Shown here: positions 1 to 4,951 of the stretch, piece by piece
Numbering within the stretch: position 1 is the first letter of the stretch
How the letters are laid out: each line of letters opens with the position of its first letter
DNA from: Microcaldota archaeon
GTDB taxonomy: Archaea > Micrarchaeota > Micrarchaeia > Micrarchaeales > CABMGC01
Reading direction: 5' to 3'
DNA: 5,347 nucleotides
NCBI GenBank assembly: GCA_021791075.1
Contig: JAJYXH010000083.1
Location: 1-5,347, forward strand
The notes under the pieces: model-generated
The model's input: only the letters and a program-made list of their open reading frames with translations
Told to the model about the DNA's origin: nothing
The model's database searches: none
Made by a program: the position numbers and the translations under genes

Positions 1-604
1 CGGTAAAGTCGGGAAGGATTGCCTTTATCGCCCGTGCAAAGTTATCTACGCCAACCGTGTCAGTCCTTGGCTTCTTGCCAACAGTAATTCCGATGAATAT
101 GACCTTGTGCTCAAAGTCTGGAACGACGTCGCCCATCTCGATCCTTCCGCGGCTTAACTCCATCAACCCTGCACGCTGCTTCCTGAGGGCATTCTTAACG
201 TCGTTTGTTTCCCTTGACCGCGCCTTTGACCCAGGTCTTGCCGTTATCGCATAGTGGATAAGGGGACCAGAGCTGAGGTAAGTGTTTATAACAAATGCAT
301 GGTCCTGTATGTAGTGGCTGTCAGGATTCTTCTCGTCTGGTTTCTCTTCGAATACCTTCACGCCGTGCTCCTCCAGAGCCTCGACATATGCCTTCCACTG
401 GTCGAGTATCTTGGCATGTCGCTTCTTGGTCTCAGCGATATCGTACCTAGCCTTTGCAGAGCTCCCGTTCTCCGTGATTCCTGAAGCAAACGTCTGTGGC
501 GGAGGCCTGACGAGTGCCTTCTCAACACTAACGAGAGCGCTGCCGCTCTGCACTTCCATTAGGCTCTTGTCAACAATTTTGACTAGACCTCGAATATTTT
601 CCAT
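1..604 (-). CDS. DDAH-like amidinohydrolase/amidinotransferase-family protein (pentein fold), C-terminus outside window
   Basis: The visible 201 residues match the N-terminal part of dimethylarginine dimethylaminohydrolases. There is a VRPPP strand end at residues 32-36, and PDSHYIQD (94-101) corresponds to the family's substrate-binding loop PDxxFVED. ARPGSKARSRE (122-132) matches the RPGxxxRRxE loop, and RIEMGDV (154-160) matches the xLDGGDV loop, with E156 as the likely acidic residue of the catalytic set. RTD (180-182) corresponds to the usual RTN. The catalytic His and Cys would lie beyond the window. Family members hydrolyse methylarginines to citrulline plus a methylamine; related penteins deiminate arginine or transfer amidino groups. 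The start is ATG at 604, because an in-frame TAG lies two codons upstream. Oddities are the Glu-to-Gln change (Q100) in the substrate loop and about 20 extra residues before the first strand. Membership in the superfamily is fairly sure, the exact substrate is not. Confidence 0.82.
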   Translation of the reverse strand, partial: MENIRGLVKIVDKSLMEVQSGSALVSVEKALVRPPPQTFASGITENGSSAKARYDIAETKKRHAKILDQWKAYVEALEEHGVKVFEEKPDEKNPDSHYIQDHAFVINTYLSSGPLIHYAITARPGSKARSRETNDVKNALRKQRAGLMELSRGRIEMGDVVPDFEHKVIFIGITVGKKPRTDTVGVDNFARAIKAILPDFT

Positions 605-633
605 ACGCCTCTACTATTATTTTTCCTTGGATG

Positions 634-642
634 GTATATTAA
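634..642 (-). promoter_or_regulatory. TATA box of the DDAH-like gene
   Basis: On the minus strand this reads TTAATATACC (the last C is at 633/634), centred about 34 nt upstream of the ATG at 604. It is preceded by a purine-containing GGAACA that could serve as a BRE. The predicted transcription start falls a few nucleotides before the ATG, so the mRNA would be nearly leaderless. This rests on spacing and base composition only. Confidence 0.55.
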
Positions 643-693
643 TGTTCCGACACATTTGTTATAAAATGACAAGATTGTGTTCCAGATAGAACA
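637..693 (+). promoter_or_regulatory. Copy 1 of a duplicated promoter-like element
   Basis: This segment aligns without gaps to 4893-4949, the promoter of the HTH/ACT-like gene. The first 31 bp match at 27 positions: TATTAA, five variable bases, then CGACAyATTTGTTATAAAAT. About 14 of the next 26 positions also match, including the ends of a TGT-N10-ACA inverted repeat. In copy 2 the TTATAAAAT part acts as a plausible TATA box. Here the element overlaps the TATA box of the DDAH-like gene and extends upstream of it. It could be a regulator site, a second promoter reading to the right, or a relic of a duplicated promoter. No start codon or convincing plus-strand gene follows it. Confidence 0.55.
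678..693. repeat. Short inverted repeat TGTTC-N6-GAACA
   Basis: Perfect 5-bp arms surround a 6-bp spacer in the gap between the repeat-protein gene and the DDAH-like gene. The aligned position in the other promoter copy (4934-4949) keeps the outer TGT and ACA. This suggests a protein-binding site rather than a terminator, since the arms are short and no T-run follows. Confidence 0.35.
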
Positions 694-717
694 TATTCAT
701 AATATCAATAATCGCCA

Positions 718-1734
718 TCATGCAGATTTCTGCCTGAGTCTCTCAACCTTCCCACTTAATGTCGAGATAGAATCAACAAGGAGCTGCGGGTTATTAGATA
801 CAAGCCTGTATACCTTCTTTATCGCAGACTTCTTCTCATCATGACCAAGTTCTCTGTAGTCGTAGACCTCCCTGAGCAGAAATGCGAGCTTCTCTCGCTT
901 GTTTGCAGGAGTGGTTCCTAACAGCATTGGCTTACGACGATGTATTGGATCATGCCCTTTTCCGCCCATCCTATCGATATATGCAAGATGCTGAAAGGTA
1001 CCTGCAAATCCGCCTGAGGCTCTGAACTTCTTACTTCCGTTGTCCTCTGTCCCTGGAGGTCTGCTAAGTAGTTGGGCTTGACTTGTCAGTATGAACTTCC
1101 CCGACTCTCTTCCGCCTAGCATGCCTATATGATGGTCGTAGTTTCTCTGGATGGTCTCAGGGTTCTGGCTGAGGAGAGCCGTACTGGTTGCGATCTTCTC
1201 GTCGGAGAGGCCGATCCTCCTGAGATTCTTGTAGTTTCTCTGGATGGTCTCAGGGTTCTGGCTGAGGAGTGCTGCCTGCTGGGCGATCTTCTCGTCGGAG
1301 AGGCCGATCCTCCTGAGATTCTCGTAGTTTCTCTGGATGGTCTCAGGGTTCTGGCTGAGGAGTGCTGCCTGCTGGGCGATCTTCTCGTCGGAGAGGCCGA
1401 GGTCGCTGAGGTTCTCGTAGTTTCTCTGGATGGTCTCAGGATCGCGGCCGAGGAGCTCTGCTCTACTTGCGATCTTCTCATCGGAGAGGCCGATCCTCCT
1501 GAGATTCTCGTAGTTTCTCTGGATGGTCTCCGGGTTGAGGCCGAGGAGCTCTGCTCTACTTGCGATCTTCTCGTCGGAGAGACCTAATTTTACGAGCTTT
1601 GAGTATGCTGCCCTCACTGACTCTTCTGTGGCACTCATGCCATGTATGAAGTCGACCGCAAAATAGGAGATCCCACTTCCCAAGAGCTCTTCTGCGAGCC
1701 TCTTTATCTCCGGCTTCTCCAAATAGTTAGGCAT
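718..1734 (-). CDS. Helical-repeat protein with five 31-residue repeats, function unknown
   Basis: The 338-residue protein has an N-terminal region (1-51) ending in a half repeat, then five repeats of 31 residues (52-206). Each runs LSDEKIA, a variable stretch with a central LL, NPETIQRNYENL and a closing L/I-G. A degenerate sixth unit (about 208-241) and a basic C-terminal region (about 265-338) follow, the latter with LLGTTPANKREKL and NNPQLLVDS. Each unit looks like two helices, with N-P capping the second. The pattern LGLS-x-E-x-I followed by NP resembles mTERF repeats, and the general layout recalls other modular nucleic-acid-binding repeats; this is analogy only. There is no signal peptide, membrane segment or catalytic motif, so a cytoplasmic binding protein is likely. 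The start ATG at 1734 sits about 30 nt from a TATA box. It has its own promoter and lies downstream of argH on the same strand, and no strong terminator separates them. Confidence 0.85.
   Translation of the reverse strand: MPNYLEKPEIKRLAEELLGSGISYFAVDFIHGMSATEESVRAAYSKLVKLGLSDEKIASRAELLGLNPETIQRNYENLRRIGLSDEKIASRAELLGRDPETIQRNYENLSDLGLSDEKIAQQAALLSQNPETIQRNYENLRRIGLSDEKIAQQAALLSQNPETIQRNYKNLRRIGLSDEKIATSTALLSQNPETIQRNYDHHIGMLGGRESGKFILTSQAQLLSRPPGTEDNGSKKFRASGGFAGTFQHLAYIDRMGGKGHDPIHRRKPMLLGTTPANKREKLAFLLREVYDYRELGHDEKKSAIKKVYRLVSNNPQLLVDSISTLSGKVERLRQKSA
1117..1581 (-). repeat. Tandem array of five 93-bp coding repeats
   Basis: The plus-strand word GATCTTCTC recurs at 1192, 1285, 1378, 1471 and 1564, exactly 93 bp apart. 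The unit at 1192-1284 differs from the one at 1285-1377 at a single base (T or C, giving Lys or Glu in YxNL). The other units diverge in patches, mainly in the helix-1 codons. Because 93 is a multiple of three, copy gain or loss keeps the reading frame. The pattern points to recent duplication and possibly exchange between units. Confidence 0.95.
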
Positions 1735-1748
1735 TGTAACAATAATAT

Positions 1749-1775
1749 GCAGCTTTTATGGTATAAAAATGCTGC
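1749..1775. promoter_or_regulatory. TATA box of the repeat-protein gene inside an imperfect palindrome
   Basis: On the minus strand TTTTTATACC (1760-1769) is centred about 30 nt upstream of the ATG at 1734 and is the likely TATA box. It lies within an imperfect inverted repeat with outer arms GCAGC (1749-1753) and GCTGC (1771-1775), inner arms TTTTAT and ATAAAA, a 3-nt centre and a 2-nt bulge. A plus-strand run of five Ts follows (1777-1781), but no plus-strand gene ends here, so an operator fits better than a terminator. Confidence 0.45.
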
Positions 1776-1839
1776 CTTTTTACGCAATTTATACAAGGTT
1801 GTTTGTTACTTTGATTATGTCACTATCTTGCAGTCCGAC

Positions 1840-3039
1840 TTACCGCTTTTCTGAGAGATCCTTGGAGACCTGCTTGTACGCGTCCCTGAACGGCACGCCC
1901 TTCTCCACGAGCTTGTATGCCTTCTCTGTCGCATAGATGTCCTCAGTCATCGCCTTCCTGCACCTCTCCTTGTTTACCTTGAGGCTCCTGAAGAGCAGCG
2001 ACGCTGCCTTAAGGCCCTGCTTGGTTATCTCAAATCCCTTTATCAGGGGCCCTTTCGTAAGCTGCATGTCGCGGTTGTACCCGGTTGGCAGGCTCGATGA
2101 TATGCACTTTACCTGGCTCTCGAGCGAGACAACGATGTGATACTTTGCCCGCAGCATCTCCAGGACATCCGGATTCTTCTTGTTAGGCATCATCGAACTC
2201 CCGGTGGTGAACTCGTCCGGCAGTTCATAGTATCCGAACTCGGGCATGCTGAAGAGTATTAGATCAGTAGCCATCCTGTTGAAGTCGAACATTATCTGGC
2301 TTAAGGCATGGAGTACCGTTGCCTCGAATTTGCCACGGCTCAGCTGCGCGTAGATCGGATTCTGCTGCACCGACGCAAATCCGAGCTCCTTCGCGGTGTA
2401 CTCCCTGTCTAGCTTTATCGGAGACCCGTATCCAGCTCCGGTGCCGAGAGGGGACTGGTCTATCAGGCATAGTGCTCCCTCCATCAATCGTATGTTGTCC
2501 TGCATCGAGTCAACGAGTGCTCCTGTCCAGAGCTTGACCGAGGATGGCATCGCCTTTCTCGTGTGTGTATATCCTGGAAGTGCTATCTCGCCATATTTGT
2601 AGATGAATGCATTTAGCGCCTGAATGTATGACTTTGCAAGCTGGATGCACTCCTTGAGGCCGTCCTTCTCGTAAAGGCGCATGACCGTAAGTACCTGGTC
2701 GTTCCTCGACCGGCCGGTATGCAGCTTCTTGCCGAGGTCGCCTAGCTTCTCGGTAAGCCAGTTCTCTATAGCTGTCTGGGAGTCCTCCTGCTCCTTCTCT
2801 ACAGTGAACTCTCCTCGCTCGGCGAGCTTTGAGACATTCTCTAGTTCCTTGACGAGCTTCTCTGAGTCGGCCCTTGTGATTATGCCTATCTTCGCCAGCA
2901 TCCTGGCGTGGGCTATCGAGGCCTTGCAGTCGTACTTGAGCAGCTTCTGATCCAGGATATAGTCGTCGCCCACGGTGAACTCCTCTATCTCCCTGTTTGG
3001 CTTGTATCCCTTCTCCCAGAGTTTCTTCCCTGCCATCAT
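1840..3039 (-). CDS. argH: Argininosuccinate lyase
   Basis: This enzyme cleaves argininosuccinate to arginine and fumarate, the last step of arginine synthesis; it is a cytosolic homotetramer in characterised members. With the ATG at 3039 the protein has 399 residues. Landmarks are KKLWEKG near the N-terminus, TGRSRNDQV (108-116), GYTH with the conserved active-site His (about 159), and the fumarase/ASL signature [12 protein letters not shown] (280-291), whose Ser loop covers the active site. [11 protein letters not shown] stands close to the C-terminus. A GTG at 3060 would add seven residues, but the ATG at 3039 forms an ATGA overlap with the argG stop and has purines upstream (AAGAAGGG), so I prefer it. 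A further ATG follows immediately at 3036. The KLWEKG start and short length (usual 440-500) resemble the ArgH subgroup common in Bacteroidetes more than the E. coli type. Most active-site signatures are intact. Confidence 0.97.
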   Translation of the reverse strand: MMAGKKLWEKGYKPNREIEEFTVGDDYILDQKLLKYDCKASIAHARMLAKIGIITRADSEKLVKELENVSKLAERGEFTVEKEQEDSQTAIENWLTEKLGDLGKKLHTGRSRNDQVLTVMRLYEKDGLKECIQLAKSYIQALNAFIYKYGEIALPGYTHTRKAMPSSVKLWTGALVDSMQDNIRLMEGALCLIDQSPLGTGAGYGSPIKLDREYTAKELGFASVQQNPIYAQLSRGKFEATVLHALSQIMFDFNRMATDLILFSMPEFGYYELPDEFTTGSSMMPNKKNPDVLEMLRAKYHIVVSLESQVKCISSSLPTGYNRDMQLTKGPLIKGFEITKQGLKAASLLFRSLKVNKERCRKAMTEDIYATEKAYKLVEKGVPFRDAYKQVSKDLSEKR

Positions 3040-4310
3040 ATCTTGCCCTTCTTGAGCCACGAGTACGGGAGCTTGCCCTTCATGGCTATATAGTGCGCCT
3101 TGAGGCGTATGGCATTTATGTTGATGAATCCCTTCGAGTCAACAGCATTGAAGCCTCCCTCCTCCTCCATGCTCGACTGCTTCTGGTTGTACAGAGGGGT
3201 GAACGCCTCCCTCCCTATCGTGTTCACGTTGCCCTTGTACAGGGAGAGTGAGACCTTTCCGTCGACCGCCTCCTGGCTCTTGTCGAATGCATTCATGAGG
3301 AAGTCCATCTCGGGTGAGAACCAGAACCCGTTGTAGATGAGCTCCGAGAACTTCGGTATGAGCATGTCGCGTATGTGCATGACCTCCTTGTCCATCGCTA
3401 TACCCTCGAGGTCCCTATGCGCGGCCCAGAGTATCGTCGCTCCTGGAGTCTCGTAGACTCCTCGCGACTTTATGCCCACGAACCGGTTCTCGACCATGTC
3501 GACACGGCCTATTCCGTTCTCGCTGCCTATCTTGTTGAGATGCATGAAGAGATCGAGCGGCTTCGTGATAGTGGTCTTTGAGCTCTTGTCTACAAGCTTT
3601 GTCGGGGTGCCGTCCTTGAAGTATATATCGATTATCGTCTCCCTGTTAGGGGACTTGTCTATCGATGCGGTTCTTGAGAAGACGTGCTCCGGAGTCCGGA
3701 ATGCAGGATCCTCGAGTATCCCCGCCTCGTGGCTTATGTGCATGAGGTTCTCGTCCTCGCTGTACGGCTTCGCCTTCGTGGCCTTGACAGGAATTCCGTA
3801 CTTATCTGCGTACTTTATCAGGTCGCTCCGTCCCTTGAACTGCGATGTGAACTCCGGATCCCTCCATGGGGCTATGACCTTTATCTCCGGATTCAGCGCA
3901 TAGTAGGTGAGCTCGAACCGCACCTGGTCGTTGCCCTTTCCCGTTGCGCCGTGCGAGACATATCCGGCCCCCTCCCTCTCCGCTATCTCCATCTGCGTCT
4001 TTGCAAGAAGCGGCCGTGCGAGGGAGGTTCCGAGGAGGTAACGGCCCTCGTACAGAGCATCACCGCGCATCGCAGGGAAAATGTACTCCGTTACGAACTC
4101 CTCCTTGAGATCGACGAGATAGACCTTTGAGGCCCCGGCATTCATGGCCTTCTTCTTCACAGCGTCGAAGTCCTCCTTCTGCCCAACGTCGCCTACAAAA
4201 CATATTACGTCATAGCCCTTGTTGCAGAGCCACTTTAGTATGACAGAGGTGTCGAGGCCCCCGCTATATGCGAGCACCACTTTCTTGCCTACTTTCTTGT
4301 TTGCTGTCAT
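3036..4310 (-). CDS. argG: Argininosuccinate synthase
   Basis: This enzyme condenses citrulline and aspartate using ATP to give argininosuccinate, AMP and pyrophosphate. The 424 residues are of family-typical length. The N-terminal PP-loop ATP site AYSGGLDTS is at 14-22, EGRYLLGTS at 88-96, and the [13 protein letters not shown] substrate/ATP segment begins at 121. [10 protein letters not shown] starts near 193, and [10 protein letters not shown] plus [10 protein letters not shown] lie within 268-290. No key motif is missing. A TTG three codons upstream (4319) is open in frame, but it would fall at or before the predicted transcription start. The ATG at 4310 lies about 33 nt from a clear TATA box, so it is chosen. 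The TGA stop overlaps the argH ATG (ATGA), which indicates an argGH operon with coupled translation. The GNAT gene ends only 41 nt upstream with no terminator, so read-through from it is possible. Confidence 0.98.
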   Translation of the reverse strand: MTANKKVGKKVVLAYSGGLDTSVILKWLCNKGYDVICFVGDVGQKEDFDAVKKKAMNAGASKVYLVDLKEEFVTEYIFPAMRGDALYEGRYLLGTSLARPLLAKTQMEIAEREGAGYVSHGATGKGNDQVRFELTYYALNPEIKVIAPWRDPEFTSQFKGRSDLIKYADKYGIPVKATKAKPYSEDENLMHISHEAGILEDPAFRTPEHVFSRTASIDKSPNRETIIDIYFKDGTPTKLVDKSSKTTITKPLDLFMHLNKIGSENGIGRVDMVENRFVGIKSRGVYETPGATILWAAHRDLEGIAMDKEVMHIRDMLIPKFSELIYNGFWFSPEMDFLMNAFDKSQEAVDGKVSLSLYKGNVNTIGREAFTPLYNQKQSSMEEEGGFNAVDSKGFININAIRLKAHYIAMKGKLPYSWLKKGKI

Positions 4311-4338
4311 CTCATTCAACTAGATATGATTTGATACA

Positions 4339-4348
4339 TTTATATAAA
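4339..4348 (-). promoter_or_regulatory. TATA box of argGH
   Basis: TTTATATAAA, a near-ideal archaeal TATA box that is palindromic, sits in the 41-bp gap between the GNAT stop codon and the argG ATG. Its centre is about 33 nt from that ATG, predicting a 5' leader of fewer than 10 nt. The AT-rich patch stands out sharply from the surrounding coding DNA. Confidence 0.75.
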
Positions 4349-4351
4349 GGG

Positions 4352-4843
4352 TCAGGAACCCTTCCGCACGAAGATCTTGTAACCAAACTCGGCCTTGCCC
4401 CTGTGCTTCGATCCTATCGTGAAGAGCTCTGCGGGCACATCCTCTATCCCCACCTCTGCAAAGCCGTTTGCCTTGAGTATGCCCTTCCCGCTCCCCACCT
4501 TGTTGGTGAACGCAACGACAGTGCTGCCATCGTGCTTCTTGCCTATCCCCGAGAGCAGCTTGAGGCTGAGCGTGCTCCCTATCTTCATGCCCCTGTAATC
4601 CGGATTTACTGCCAACGAGCGCAGTTCTACCCACTTGCAATTGGGCCAGAGATGCGCTGCCTCGTGTCCCACAACTTCGTCGTCGACTACGGCAACATAC
4701 GAGAGGCCCGACCTTATCCATTTGGCGAGCATCTCCTTAGTTACAGGAAGGAGCGCTCCGCTCGTCTCGGCCTCCTTCTGTATGATGCTGATTATCTGCG
4801 GTATGTCGCTAATCTTTGACTTCCTTATGCTAACCTTGGTCAT
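4352..4843 (-). CDS. GNAT-family N-acetyltransferase, N-acetylglutamate synthase-like
   Basis: The 163-residue protein has the GNAT order: an N-terminal IRKSKISDIPQI segment (strand and helix), then GALLP (29-33), which is characteristic of ArgA-type and related acetyltransferases. VAVVDDEVVGHEA follows, then VELRSLAV (72-79), leading into the acetyl-CoA-binding YRGMKIGSTL (83-92) and an NGF motif (126-128). The acetyl-CoA loop has Lys where the usual R-G-x-G-I-G pattern has Gly. Family knowledge plus the position directly upstream of argGH suggest N-acetylglutamate synthesis or acetylation of another amino acid. No other ornithine-branch gene is in the window, so the substrate stays open, and protein N-acetylation is an alternative. 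A GTG at 4852 is open in frame, but the ATG at 4843 lies about 30 nt from the TATA-like box and is preferred. Confidence 0.85.
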   Translation of the reverse strand: MTKVSIRKSKISDIPQIISIIQKEAETSGALLPVTKEMLAKWIRSGLSYVAVVDDEVVGHEAAHLWPNCKWVELRSLAVNPDYRGMKIGSTLSLKLLSGIGKKHDGSTVVAFTNKVGSGKGILKANGFAEVGIEDVPAELFTIGSKHRGKAEFGYKIFVRKGS

Positions 4844-4867
4844 TGCTCTCACTAAAGCCTTGATTCC

Positions 4868-4877
4868 GATATAATTA
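4868..4877 (-). promoter_or_regulatory. TATA-like box of the GNAT gene
   Basis: The minus strand reads TAATTATATC, centred about 30 nt upstream of the ATG at 4843. It is the only suitably placed AT-rich box in this half of the divergent 108-bp region. The predicted transcript would start within a few nucleotides of the ATG. Confidence 0.5.
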
Positions 4878-4892
4878 GTCTTGGAATAGCAT

Positions 4893-4949
4893 TATTAACC
4901 TTGCGACATATTTGTTATAAAATCGGATAAATATGTACCAAATGTGACA
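4893..4949 (+). promoter_or_regulatory. Promoter of the HTH/ACT-like gene (copy 2 of the duplicated element)
   Basis: It contains TTATAAAAT (4915-4923), centred about 33 nt upstream of the ATG at 4952, which fits a leaderless or near-leaderless archaeal gene. The whole 57 bp aligns to 637-693. The TGT-N10-ACA half-sites at 4934-4949 overlap the predicted transcription start, a usual place for a repressor site. If the downstream protein regulates itself, this is a natural candidate operator. Confidence 0.6.
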
Positions 4950-4951
4950 AT

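Noticed and set aside
284..297. Third match to CATTTGTTATAAA, on the minus strand inside the DDAH-like gene
   Set aside because: It encodes A-F-V-I at a conserved strand after the substrate loop, lacks the TATTAA and CGACA parts, and has no gene start at promoter distance; treated as coincidence.
605..717. Terminator after the repeat-protein gene
   Set aside because: Only a run of four Ts and a 5-bp-arm inverted repeat are present; neither is enough to call a terminator.
1125..1481. 118-codon Ser/Arg-rich minus-strand frame in the array
   Set aside because: It is an alternative-frame shadow of the same repeats with low-complexity composition; it overlaps the much longer repeat-protein gene entirely.
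1117..1581. CRISPR-like or non-coding satellite array
   Set aside because: There are no alternating unique spacers; the 93-bp units are contiguous and code for 31-residue repeats in one frame.
1129..1587. 152-codon plus-strand open frame across the repeat array
   Set aside because: It is the mirror of the 93-bp coding repeats: one open unit stays open in every copy because 93 is divisible by three. It has no suitable promoter or start signal, and the minus-strand frame gives a sensible helical protein.
3036..3060. GTG start at 3060 for argH, giving a 25-bp overlap with argG
   Set aside because: The extra seven residues have no counterpart that I know in ArgH, whereas the ATG at 3039 forms a standard ATGA coupling junction.
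4320..4721. 133-codon minus-strand frame inside the GNAT gene
   Set aside because: It is an Arg/Gly/Gln-rich out-of-frame reading of the GNAT gene, without domain features.
4268..4819. 183-codon plus-strand open frame opposite GNAT and argG
   Set aside because: It lies antisense to a gene with clear GNAT motifs, spans the argG promoter, and shows no recognisable protein pattern.
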